A DNA stretch of 64,000 nucleotides from CAKRJP01 sp963597615 (lineage in GTDB: Bacteria > Bacillota > Clostridia > Lachnospirales > Lachnospiraceae), in the NCBI GenBank assembly GCA_963597615.1, contig CAVBQS010000010.1, forward strand, positions 62,001-126,000, given 5' to 3'. The first letter of the stretch is position 1. Each line of letters opens with the position of its first letter. Position numbers and translations under genes: made by a program. The notes under the pieces were generated by a model. That model worked only from the letters and a program-made list of their open reading frames with translations. It was not told the DNA's origin and did not search any database. Positions 44,325-52,609 of the stretch are shown here, piece by piece.

Positions 44325-45274
44325 TATTTTTCCCCTCCTTTGCCAAATGGTTTTGGAAGAGTCACCTTCTCGATCAATGGTACCAGTAAGTTGCTAATGA
44401 TAATAGCATAGGAAACTCCCTCTGCAGATCCACCAAAGAGACGGAAGAGTCCTGTTAAGACACCTAATAAAATACCGTATACAAACTGTCCCTTCTTTGT
44501 AATAGGAGAGGTTACATAATCGGTGGCCATAAACCAAGCTCCCAGCATGATACCACCTCCGCAAAGGTGAGCGGCAATATACTGAAGATCAAAGAATCCT
44601 ACAGAAGAATTCTGAAAATGTCCAAAGAGACCCACAAAAATCACGAAAGTAACAAGGTAGGTTCCAGGAATTCGAAGATCAATAACTCCCATAACAAGAA
44701 GGAAAATAGCTCCGATTAAAATTGCAATTACAGAAGTCTCTCCGATAGTTCCAGGGATTGTTCCCAAAAACATTTTCATAGTATCTACAGTCTCTCCAGC
44801 CTTAAGGCTAGCTAGTGGTGTAGCTCCTGAGACTCCATCATAAGCAAAATTAGTCATCTGGCTGGCAAAGGAAATCAAGAGAAAACATCTAGCTCCAAGA
44901 GCCGGGTTCATAAAATTCTGTCCCAGACCACCAAATAACTGTTTTACAATTAAGATACCGAAAATACTACCTAAAGCACCCATCCACAGAGGAGCACTTG
45001 CAGGCATATTCATACCAATTAACAAACCAGTTACCACTGCACTTAAATCCCCAACGGTAATTGGCTTGTGCATTAATTTTTCATAAATATATTCTGTCAA
45101 CACTGCCGCTACTGTTGTGCTAATTAGCATCAAAAGGGCATGCATCCCAAAATTCCAAACTCCAAAACCACAAGCTGGAAGCAATGCAATGACTACATAA
45201 AGCATAATCTTATTTGTAGTAATTGCAGAGCGAATATGAGGGGATGACGACATTTTTAATTTTAATTCATTCAC
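44324..45274 (-). CDS. rnfD: Rnf complex subunit D (covalent FMN, ion path)
   Basis: A 316-aa membrane subunit with about nine helices, homologous to NqrB. The FMN-attachment motif is DGVSGATPLASL near residue 155. Opening SPHIRSAITTNKIM and the later LGAWFMATDYVTSPITKKG are family-typical. It lies 17 nt after rnfC and is thought to form the ion channel together with RnfA/E/G. Confidence 0.96.
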   Translation of the reverse strand: MNELKLKMSSSPHIRSAITTNKIMLYVVIALLPACGFGVWNFGMHALLMLISTTVAAVLTEYIYEKLMHKPITVGDLSAVVTGLLIGMNMPASAPLWMGALGSIFGILIVKQLFGGLGQNFMNPALGARCFLLISFASQMTNFAYDGVSGATPLASLKAGETVDTMKMFLGTIPGTIGETSVIAILIGAIFLLVMGVIDLRIPGTYLVTFVIFVGLFGHFQNSSVGFFDLQYIAAHLCGGGIMLGAWFMATDYVTSPITKKGQFVYGILLGVLTGLFRLFGGSAEGVSYAIIISNLLVPLIEKVTLPKPFGKGGEK

Positions 45275-45291
45275 GTTTGATCACCTCTTTT

Positions 45292-46617
45292 TTATTTTCT
45301 ACGACTTGCCAGTACTATTTTTCGCATGGAACCGATGGCCTGCTTTAATTGTCTTTTAGCAGGACATACGAAACTGCAAGAACCACACTCCATACATTCC
45401 ATACCTTCACATTTTGTGAAGCTCTCCTGATCACCGCGCTCTGCATAATCTGCAAGTCTTGAAGGAATCAAACGGCTAGGACAGACTCCCACGCATCGTC
45501 CGCAGTTAATGCAGGCACTTGGCTTCATTTCAGAAACCTGATCCTTGGTTAAACATAAGATAGATGAAGAGGTCTTAGTTACAGGCACATCTAAGGTAAA
45601 CATAGAAAATCCCATCATAGGACCACCAGAAATAACCTTCTCAGGATCCACCTTAAAGCCACCTACTGCCTCAATAATTTCTTTTTGATTCATTCCAATA
45701 GGAACTAGGAAATTTCCAGTTTCATTTACTGCATCTCCACTGACTGTCAGCACTCGTTCAAAACAAGGTTTTCTCTCGATGACAGCACGGTGAATATTAA
45801 TAAGGGTCTCCACATTATCAACCACACATCCAGCATCTGCTGGCAGCATAGAAGAATTAATAGCTCTTCCTGTTGTTGCATAAATCAGCTGACGCTCACC
45901 ACCCTGAGGATACTTGGTCTTAAGAGCCATAACCTCCATGCGAGGTTCGTCTTTTGTAAGCGCTTTCAATTTTGCAATACAATCAGGCTTGTTATCTTCC
46001 ACGCCAAAGATTCCCTTAGCATTATCAAACAGCTGAAGGACAATTCTCATGCCTTCCACTAATTTTTCCGGAGTTTCCAGCATTCTTCGATAGTCTGCTG
46101 TAATATAAGGCTCACACTCTGCGCAGTTGGCAATAATAAAATCAATCTTCTCCGGTTCCTTTGGAGATAATTTTACTTTGGTAGGGAAACCTGCTCCTCC
46201 CATACCAACCACTCCAGCTTCACCAATCATCTGGAGGATTTCTTCTTTTGTTAAATCCTTCAGAGGCTTTGACTCTGGATAGGCTACCTCCTCATACAAG
46301 TTGTCATTTTCAACTACTATTCCCTGAACAGTTCCACCTGCAGGATTCAAATGAGGCTCAATTTTTTTCACTGTTCCTGACACAGAAGCATAAATCGGAG
46401 CGGAAACAAAGCCTCCAGCTTCTGCAATTTTTTGGCCTTTTAAGACACGATCTCCCACAGCCACAATAGGTTTAGCCGGTGCACCAATATGTTGAGAACA
46501 TAAATACACTAGATTCCCCTTTGGTTTTAAGGGCTGGATTGCCTTGTCTTTTGCCAGGTTTTTTCCATCATAAGGATGGATACCACCTTTAAATGTCAAC
46601 AATGCCATTGTTTTCAT
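45292..46617 (-). CDS. rnfC: Rnf complex subunit C (NADH-binding)
   Basis: Peripheral NAD-oxidoreducing subunit of 441 aa: a biotinyl/lipoyl-like N-terminal barrel, an NADH/FMN-binding GMGGAGFPTKVKLS segment near residue 140, ANCAECEPYITAD, and two 4Fe-4S motifs CINCGRCVGVCP and CMECGSCSFVCP. First gene of rnfCDGEAB. SD AGAGG lies 5 nt upstream. Together the complex couples ferredoxin oxidation by NAD+ to Na+ or H+ export, providing much of the ion-motive force in such anaerobes. Confidence 0.97.
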   Translation of the reverse strand: MKTMALLTFKGGIHPYDGKNLAKDKAIQPLKPKGNLVYLCSQHIGAPAKPIVAVGDRVLKGQKIAEAGGFVSAPIYASVSGTVKKIEPHLNPAGGTVQGIVVENDNLYEEVAYPESKPLKDLTKEEILQMIGEAGVVGMGGAGFPTKVKLSPKEPEKIDFIIANCAECEPYITADYRRMLETPEKLVEGMRIVLQLFDNAKGIFGVEDNKPDCIAKLKALTKDEPRMEVMALKTKYPQGGERQLIYATTGRAINSSMLPADAGCVVDNVETLINIHRAVIERKPCFERVLTVSGDAVNETGNFLVPIGMNQKEIIEAVGGFKVDPEKVISGGPMMGFSMFTLDVPVTKTSSSILCLTKDQVSEMKPSACINCGRCVGVCPSRLIPSRLADYAERGDQESFTKCEGMECMECGSCSFVCPAKRQLKQAIGSMRKIVLASRRK

Positions 46618-46928
46618 CCCTTCCTCTCTTTTTATTATCTATATATTATGATACCAGGGTTAAAAGGTCAGACAAATCAATTCAATCTCCCAAAAGAAAC
46701 CTTTGATCTTTTGACCCCAACATCATGATAGATCCTAATATACAGTCCTCTACAATTATAGAGGAGTATCTTAGTTTTATCATCAAAATATCTATACAAA
46801 TTTTTTGCCATTTTTTGTACAATCTGCTTAATTGTATTTTTGTGTATACAATATTTCTGTACAATATGTTCTTTTTTTAACAAAAACCAAGATTGTAAAT
46901 CAAAAAAATAACAAATATCAAGCCATAC
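46618..46928 (-). promoter_or_regulatory. rnf upstream region: putative promoter and repeated TGTACAAT motifs
   Basis: About 310 nt without a believable gene. A possible promoter has -35 TTGTCT (46670-46675) and extended -10 TGGTATCAT (46648-46653) with a 16-nt spacer, about 30 nt before rnfC. A 7-bp hairpin TCCTCTA/TAGAGGA lies at 46746-46765. A cluster of related motifs follows: TGTACAAT at 46816 and 46858, TGTATACAAT at 46843, and ATTGTA at 46831. The two identical copies are 42 nt apart (about four helical turns), as expected for cooperative binding sites. No known regulator matches by eye. Confidence 0.45.
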
Positions 46929-46959
46929 AAAAAACGCGTCTATGTTTTCATAAACGCGC
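46929..46959 (-). terminator. Intrinsic terminator after the S1-domain gene
   Basis: A 10-bp GC-rich stem (CGCGTTTATG arm, one G-T wobble) with an AAAA loop, followed on the minus strand by TTTTTTG. It ends the cmk-ispH-S1 unit. Confidence 0.9.
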
Positions 46960-46999
46960 TTGTTATAAACCATTATTAAAAATTATAGAAAATCACTGA

Positions 47000-48091
47000 T
47001 TACTCAGCATCCTCATAAACTTCTTCAGGAGCTTCCTCTACAGACTCTAAAGCTTTCATGCTTAAGCTGATTTTCTTATCAGCTACGCTAAGGTCAACAA
47101 CCTTTGCTGTAATCTCCTGTCCTACAGCCAAAACATCAGAAGGCTTATCTACATGATCTCTTGAAATCTGTGAAACATGAAGTAATGCATCTACTCCAGG
47201 AGCAAGCTCTACGAATGCACCAAAGTCTGTCATTCTAGCAACCTTACCTGTAATTACAGTTCCAACTGCATAGTTCTCTTCTGCATTAGCCCAAGGATTA
47301 GACTCTGGAAACTTCAAGCTAAGAGCAATCTTAGTATCACGAATATCCTTAATCATAACCTCAAGTTCTGTTCCAACCTGGAATACCTTCTTAGGATTCT
47401 CAACACGTCCCCAAGACATCTCAGAGATATGAAGAAGTCCATCTACTCCGCCAAGGTCTACGAATGCACCAAAGTCTGTAACATTCTTAACTACACCCTG
47501 TACTCTGTCTCCAACCTGGATTCTTGAAAGAAGTTCTTCCTGCTTCTGTGCTCTCTCTGCAACCATAAGCTGCTTTCTATCACCGATGACACGGTTTCTT
47601 CTAGGATTAAACTCTGTAATTACGAATTCAATCTCCTGATCTTTGTACTTGCTAAGATCCTTCTCATAAGAATCAGATACAAGGCTAGCTGGGATAAATA
47701 CTCTTGCTCCCTCAACTGTAACACCAAGTCCTCCTCCAAGGATCTGAGTAACTGGAGCCTTTAATACTTCCTGGTTCTCGAAAGCTTCTTTTAATCTCTC
47801 GTTACCCTTCTCAGCTACAAGTCTCTTGTATGTTAAGAGAACCTGTCCGTCTCCATCATTCACCTTAAGTACCTTAGCCTTCATCTCATCCCCAACAGAT
47901 ACAACTGTTGTAAGATCTAACCCTGACTCGTTAGAGTACTCATTGCGGGTAATGATACCGTCAGCTTTGTAGCCTATATTTAAGATGATCTCGTCCGGCT
48001 TTACGTCGATGACTGTACCATCTACCACTTCTCCATTTCTTATTGTCTTTAAAGACTCTTCCAACATCTGTTCAAAAGTTAATTCTGACAT
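47000..48091 (-). CDS. S1 RNA-binding-domain protein (RpsA-like)
   Basis: A 363-aa protein with four S1 domains (about residues 15-80, 100-165, 187-255 and 272-340). The third and fourth contain the strong repeats GVVKNVTDFGAFVDLGGVDG and GKVARMTDFGAFVELAPGVD, each ending in LLHxSxx. Gram-positive homologues are shorter than E. coli S1 and their ribosomal role is not certain. It starts 13 nt inside the end of ispH, with SD GAGGAGG located in the ispH coding region, so the two are coupled. The usual order cmk-ispH-S1 is kept. Confidence 0.93.
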   Translation of the reverse strand: MSELTFEQMLEESLKTIRNGEVVDGTVIDVKPDEIILNIGYKADGIITRNEYSNESGLDLTTVVSVGDEMKAKVLKVNDGDGQVLLTYKRLVAEKGNERLKEAFENQEVLKAPVTQILGGGLGVTVEGARVFIPASLVSDSYEKDLSKYKDQEIEFVITEFNPRRNRVIGDRKQLMVAERAQKQEELLSRIQVGDRVQGVVKNVTDFGAFVDLGGVDGLLHISEMSWGRVENPKKVFQVGTELEVMIKDIRDTKIALSLKFPESNPWANAEENYAVGTVITGKVARMTDFGAFVELAPGVDALLHVSQISRDHVDKPSDVLAVGQEITAKVVDLSVADKKISLSMKALESVEEAPEEVYEDAE

Positions 48092-48933
48092 TCTCTTTGA
48101 ACCTCCTCAATTATATTATTGGGCGTGGACGCCCCTGCTGTGATACCTACTGTTTCCACGGACCTTAATTGATTCGAATCCAAATCGTCAAGTGTCTGTA
48201 TATAGTACGTATTCAAACATGCATTTCTACAGATTTCAAATAACTTCTGAGTATTGGAGCTGTGTTTATCACCGATAACGATCATAGCATCCACTCTATC
48301 TGCAATGTCCTTTGCCTCTTCTTGGCGTTCTTTTGTTGCATTGCAAATCGTATTTAAAACAAGTATATCATAACCCTTTTTAGAAATTATTTCAACTAAT
48401 TCTTGAAATTTATTGTAATTAAATGTAGTCTGTGAAACAATGCAAATTTTTCTTGAAGGATCCGACATTTTAAAGGATTCTGCCTCTTCGCTGGTGCGAA
48501 CCACCGTCACATCCTTGTGGGCAGACCAACCAATAATCCCTTGGACTTCAGGATGTTCCTCATTTCCTATAATCAAAATATAGGCTCCAGCCTTACTTTC
48601 TCTCTGGACAATGCCATGTATTTTTTTTACAAAAGGACAGGTAGCATCTACATAGGTCAATCCCTTTTCTTGAATTTTACGACAGACTGCTTCCTCCACC
48701 CCATGAGACCTTATGACAACAATCCCTTCCGTCAGATGATTAAATTCCTCATCCTTACGTATCACAGACACTCCTTTAGATTCCAGGTCTTTGATAACTT
48801 CATCGTTATGAATAATAGGACCGTAAGTGTAAATCTTTTTATCAGGATTTTCTTCAATTTGCTGATAGACTGTATCCACCGCTCTTTTAACCCCGAAACA
48901 AAATCCGGCGGTTTTTGCAAGAACAACTTCCAT
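48079..48933 (-). CDS. ispH: 4-hydroxy-3-methylbut-2-enyl diphosphate reductase
   Basis: Terminal enzyme of the MEP isoprenoid pathway, a 4Fe-4S protein that makes IPP and DMAPP. The three cluster Cys are in AGFCFGVKRA, VDATCPFV and NTICNATKERQ; HNDEVI, RSHGV and HPEVQG segments supply active-site residues. Length 284 aa from an ATG with SD GAGGG; a GTG five codons earlier is less likely. In several Clostridia the protein is fused to S1 domains; here it is separate but overlaps the S1 gene. Confidence 0.97.
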   Translation of the reverse strand: MEVVLAKTAGFCFGVKRAVDTVYQQIEENPDKKIYTYGPIIHNDEVIKDLESKGVSVIRKDEEFNHLTEGIVVIRSHGVEEAVCRKIQEKGLTYVDATCPFVKKIHGIVQRESKAGAYILIIGNEEHPEVQGIIGWSAHKDVTVVRTSEEAESFKMSDPSRKICIVSQTTFNYNKFQELVEIISKKGYDILVLNTICNATKERQEEAKDIADRVDAMIVIGDKHSSNTQKLFEICRNACLNTYYIQTLDDLDSNQLRSVETVGITAGASTPNNIIEEVQRECQN

Positions 48934-48950
48934 GTAACATTCCCTCACTT

Positions 48951-49607
48951 CTATTTACAGTAGCTTATGATTTTGTTTACCACTTCCTCAATGGTCATGT
49001 CTGAGCTGTCTACCAAAATGGCATCTTCTGCTTGTTTTAAAGGAGCTACTTTTCTTGTCATATCTCGAAGGTCTCTCTCTTTAATGTCTTCCTCAATTTC
49101 CTTAAGATCACAAGCAACTCCTTTTTCTGTCAATTCCTCATATCTTCTCTTAGCACGGGTGAGAGAACTTGCTGTAAGGTAAATTTTCAAATCCGCATTT
49201 GGCAAAATACAAGTTCCTATATCCCTTCCGTCCATAATAACATCTCTGGTTCTCGCTAGATTTCGCTGCAACTCCAAAAGAGCTTCTCTAACCTCTGGAA
49301 TGCTGGAAATTTTGGAAGCCATATTTCCTACTGCTTCTTGTCTTAATCTTTCTGTGACGTTTTCTCCATTCACAAGAACTTGCTGTTTACCATCCTCATA
49401 AGAAATGGTTACATCCACAGATTTGCAAGCTTCAATGATCCGGTCCACATCCTCCGAGCGTAAATTTTGATCAAGAAAATAAATAGCCAGTCCTCTGTAC
49501 ATAGCGCCTGTATCCACATATATATATCCTTTTTTCTTTGCCACTAATTTGGCAATGGTACTTTTTCCCGCTCCTGCAGGTCCGTCAATGGCAACATTAT
49601 ATCCCAT
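48951..49607 (-). CDS. cmk: Cytidylate kinase
   Basis: Phosphorylates CMP and dCMP. The P-loop is AIDGPAGAGKSTIAK at the N-terminus, followed by the CMP-binding YVDTGAMYRGLAIYF, the MDGRDIGTCILP core and an arginine-rich lid RKVAPLKQAEDA. Length 218 aa is typical. It lies 24 nt after the YcxB-like gene and 17 nt before ispH, the usual neighbours in Clostridia. Confidence 0.97.
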   Translation of the reverse strand: MGYNVAIDGPAGAGKSTIAKLVAKKKGYIYVDTGAMYRGLAIYFLDQNLRSEDVDRIIEACKSVDVTISYEDGKQQVLVNGENVTERLRQEAVGNMASKISSIPEVREALLELQRNLARTRDVIMDGRDIGTCILPNADLKIYLTASSLTRAKRRYEELTEKGVACDLKEIEEDIKERDLRDMTRKVAPLKQAEDAILVDSSDMTIEEVVNKIISYCK

Positions 49608-49631
49608 AATGCAAGTTCCTCCTCAATCCTC

Positions 49632-50231
49632 TTAGCAATCTAGGGCAATAAAGCCTTTCTTTGCACTGGTGCACTTTTCCTTCATCCAAGCCTTCATTTC
49701 TTCTAAATTTATATTGCAACGTTTAAAGGCATCTTTTGGTATTCCATAAAGCTGTTTTTGATTATTCTCTGTTAATACTGTAAAGGCAATCATGTCCTTC
49801 GTCTCAAACATAGACCTAACATTTACATAGCAAGCCTTCACATTGTCCATCTTTGATCTAGACTCTAAATAATTTTCATAAAAACGAAATTCAACTCGGA
49901 CTTCTCCCAGCTTCCTTCTCTTTGCATAGATTTCCTTGGCCTTTTGTTCTGCCAGGGCGATGTTTCCGGAATTTCCAAAAAATCTTCTATATAATTCTCC
50001 CAAAGCAAACATAAGCACAGCCACCAAAAGAAAGCCACCCCAAAATACAAAGACATTCCCTTGTTTTCCCGTGGCAAATCCTGCCCTCCAGCTTACATAT
50101 AAGCCTAAAATCAATAAACAAGCCGGAAGAACCTTTACCGATAAATTCAATTCTCGTATTTTATGAATCTTAAACATATCTGCAATGGTTTTTTCTGACT
50201 CTACATAATCTACCTTATATTTACAATTCAT
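49632..50231 (-). CDS. YcxB-like membrane protein
   Basis: A 199-aa protein with two adjacent hydrophobic helices (about residues 33-50 and 62-80) flanked by soluble parts. The C-terminal half has FRFYENYLESRS and a strand-rich core ending in LYGIPKDAF, which resembles YcxB-type domains. The frame can start seven codons earlier, but this ATG has SD GGGAG. It sits between the BaiN-like and cmk genes. Function unknown. Confidence 0.72.
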   Translation of the reverse strand: MNCKYKVDYVESEKTIADMFKIHKIRELNLSVKVLPACLLILGLYVSWRAGFATGKQGNVFVFWGGFLLVAVLMFALGELYRRFFGNSGNIALAEQKAKEIYAKRRKLGEVRVEFRFYENYLESRSKMDNVKACYVNVRSMFETKDMIAFTVLTENNQKQLYGIPKDAFKRCNINLEEMKAWMKEKCTSAKKGFIALDC

Positions 50232-50276
50232 CCTATCTCTCCCAAATGACACAAAATTTGCAGAAACTTCCTATTT

Positions 50277-51509
50277 TTAAGGAATACTATTTCCCGCAGC
50301 ATAAGCCGTGGACCAGGCAATCTGAAGATTAAAACCTCCTGTCAAGGCGTCAAGATCCAATACCTCCCCCACAAAATAAAGTCCTGGAATCTTTTTAGAT
50401 TCCATAGTTCCCGGATCTATTTCCTTTACCTTTACCCCGCCTTTTGTGATAATAGCCTCATTATAATCCCGAAGTCCTGTCAAGGTAAGTTCTAAGTGCT
50501 TAATTAACTCCACAAAATTCTGACGTTCTTCTTTGGAAATAACATTGACCTTTTTATAAGGATCAATTCCGCTAAGTTCCAGCATGACTGGCACTAATTT
50601 TGAAGGAAACAAAGATCCAATAGAATTGTGAAATTGTTTATTTTTATTTTCTTCAAATTCACGAAGCAAACGTCGATCCAACTGTTCTTTAGAAAGCGCT
50701 GGTTTCAGATCAATACACATTTTCAAAGAATGATTTTTTAATTTTTTTCCCACATAACTACTGGCACTTAAGATCAATGGGCCACTGACTCCATAATGAG
50801 TAAAAAGCATTTCCCCAAATTCATCATAAATCTTCTTTTTCCCATCAAAAATCTGAACATTTACATTTCGAAGAGAAAGCCCCTGTAAAGATGGAACCCA
50901 GGATTCTTCTGTAGTCATAGGCACCAAGGCCGGCATGCACTCTGTAATTTGCAAACCTAAATCCTTGGCAAACTTTAGTCCATCGCCTGTGGACCCTGTA
51001 ATAGGATAGGACAAGCCTCCCGTGGCCACAATACAGGCATCTCCTTCTATTCTTTTTCCACCTTCTAAAAGAATTGCCTCAAAGCGGTCTTCTTTGGTCT
51101 TGATGGATTTTACTTTATTTTGTAAATGAATCTCTACTCCCAAGCGCTTTAGTTCCCACTCCAAGCCACGAATTACATCTGAGGAATGGTCCGATAGAGG
51201 AAAGACCCTGTCTCCTCTTTCTACCTTAGTAGAAACTCCTAATTCTTCAAAAAAGTTAATAGCATCCTGATTGGTAAATCCATAGAAGCCACTGTAAAGG
51301 AACTTAGGATTAGATATAACTGATTGAAACAAGGCTTCTATATCTTCACATGCATTCGTAATATTGCAGCGTCCCTTACCTGTAATAAAAAGTTTTCGCC
51401 CTAATCGGTCATTTTTTTCATACACAGAAACTGAATGTCCATTTTTCGCCGCCCATATGGCTGCAAACATTCCGGAGGCCCCGCCTCCAACCACCAGTAC
51501 TTTACTCAT
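50277..51509 (-). CDS. FAD-dependent oxidoreductase (YhiN/HI0933, BaiN-like)
   Basis: A 410-aa flavoprotein. The N-terminal GGGASGMFAAIWAAKNG binds FAD, ITGKGRCNITNACED is the hallmark of the HI0933 family, and the C-terminal GEVLDLDALTGGFNLQIAW loop completes the FAD site. It is related to BaiN, a bile-acid-pathway reductase in Clostridium scindens, but this housekeeping-type neighbourhood (next to cmk) is common in genomes without bile-acid genes, so I would not infer that function. Confidence 0.9.
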   Translation of the reverse strand: MSKVLVVGGGASGMFAAIWAAKNGHSVSVYEKNDRLGRKLFITGKGRCNITNACEDIEALFQSVISNPKFLYSGFYGFTNQDAINFFEELGVSTKVERGDRVFPLSDHSSDVIRGLEWELKRLGVEIHLQNKVKSIKTKEDRFEAILLEGGKRIEGDACIVATGGLSYPITGSTGDGLKFAKDLGLQITECMPALVPMTTEESWVPSLQGLSLRNVNVQIFDGKKKIYDEFGEMLFTHYGVSGPLILSASSYVGKKLKNHSLKMCIDLKPALSKEQLDRRLLREFEENKNKQFHNSIGSLFPSKLVPVMLELSGIDPYKKVNVISKEERQNFVELIKHLELTLTGLRDYNEAIITKGGVKVKEIDPGTMESKKIPGLYFVGEVLDLDALTGGFNLQIAWSTAYAAGNSIP

Positions 51510-51519
51510 AAATTCTTCC

Positions 51520-52419
51520 TTATTTCAACTCCACTTTGTCTTTCACCATATCCAGTTCATCCTTACTGTATACTTGGTATTCATCCCAAATCTGCTCCAT
51601 ACTCTCTAAAGTCTCTACAACCTCATCCTGCCGCTTCATACAAAGGGCCACCACCAAAGCATTGATAACACTAAGAGGGGCCACCAGAGAATCTACAATA
51701 GATGCCATGTCACTTCGCGCAATTAAATTACATGAGGAATAAATAGTCATTGGAGAATGAATACTATCTGTAAGAGTAATTACTTTTGCCTTGCGATTGC
51801 TTGCAAATTCCAGTGCCTTTAATGTTCTCATGGAATATCTAGGAAAACTAATTCCTATAATAGCATCTTCCTCTCCGATGCGAATCAACTGTTCAAAAAT
51901 TTCACTGGCACTGTTGGTACTTACAGGTATCACGTTATCTCTTACCATATTTAAATAAAATGCTAAAAAATTGGCCAGAGGGGCACAACTTCGTATTCCA
52001 ACGATATAAATCTTTCTTGCATTTAAAATGGTATCCACTGCCATATCAAAATTCTCATGGTCTAGGGTCTGCATGGTCTGTTTGATCTTATCGATGTCTG
52101 ACTGGAGAACAGAGGCAAGGATTTCCCCCCGGCTGATTCTTCCGTAAGTCACCTCCATACGCTGTATGGAATTTAACTTCATGCGAACCACTTCCCCTAG
52201 GGCCTTCTGGAATTCCGGATATCCTGCATAACCCAATGCAGTGGCAAAACGAACAACCGTAGATTCACTAACTCCAACTTCCTCCCCCATTTTCGCAGCG
52301 GTAAGGAAGGCCGCCTTATCATAGTTAGACTGAATGTAGTCTGCCAGCTTTTTTTGTCCTTTACTGAAGCTTTTATATTTTGCTTCGATTCGTTTTAAGA
52401 GCTCGTTATTGTTGTTCAT
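51520..52419 (-). CDS. MurR/RpiR-family transcriptional regulator
   Basis: A 299-aa regulator: N-terminal helix-turn-helix with VGVSESTVVRFATALGYAGYPEFQ (read as two family-typical parts), and a C-terminal SIS domain with YIVGIRSCAPLANFLAFYL and ISFPRYSMRTLK. Such proteins sense phosphosugars. No phosphosugar enzyme is adjacent; it heads a unit with BaiN-like, cmk, ispH and S1 genes (10-nt gap to the next). The promoter carries a matching dyad, so autoregulation is plausible. SD AAAGGAAA. Confidence 0.9.
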   Translation of the reverse strand: MNNNNELLKRIEAKYKSFSKGQKKLADYIQSNYDKAAFLTAAKMGEEVGVSESTVVRFATALGYAGYPEFQKALGEVVRMKLNSIQRMEVTYGRISRGEILASVLQSDIDKIKQTMQTLDHENFDMAVDTILNARKIYIVGIRSCAPLANFLAFYLNMVRDNVIPVSTNSASEIFEQLIRIGEEDAIIGISFPRYSMRTLKALEFASNRKAKVITLTDSIHSPMTIYSSCNLIARSDMASIVDSLVAPLSVINALVVALCMKRQDEVVETLESMEQIWDEYQVYSKDELDMVKDKVELK

Positions 52420-52502
52420 TTTTTATTTCCTTTATTTCAAAAACAAATTCTCAAGCAAATAAGCGGAATTTGCCCTGATTCTTTCAAAATCTCACCTTGG
52501 TA

Positions 52503-52538
52503 ATTATATAGCTTGCTTATTCAGAATTCAAGAATAAG
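52503..52538 (-). promoter_or_regulatory. Promoter and dyad operator of the RpiR-regulator gene
   Basis: -35 TTGAAT (52526-52531) and -10 TATAAT (52503-52508) with a 17-nt spacer. A perfect inverted repeat CTTATTC-N9-GAATAAG (52516-52538) covers the -35 and part of the spacer. This is a good candidate for a repressor site, probably of the regulator encoded just downstream. Confidence 0.72.
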
Positions 52539-52554
52539 TCTGCTTTTCCTATGT

Positions 52555-52590
52555 AAAAAGGCACAGCCCCTTTGGGGGCCATGCCTTTTC
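52555..52590 (-). terminator. Intrinsic terminator of the decarboxylase operon
   Basis: A 15-bp stem with two G-T wobbles (AAAAGGCATGGCCCC arm) and a CAAA loop, followed by T-run on the minus strand, 20 nt past the oadA stop. Confidence 0.92.
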
Positions 52591-52609
52591 TTTTATGATA
52601 CTTATCTAA

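Noticed and set aside
46677..46973. Minus-strand frame (98 codons) upstream of rnfC
   Set aside because: It starts inside the region of the S1-gene terminator, has no SD or recognisable motif and covers AT-rich regulatory DNA.
50277..51509. Bile-acid reductase (BaiN) function for the flavoprotein
   Set aside because: Only family-level similarity; no other bai genes are nearby and the genes around it are housekeeping.
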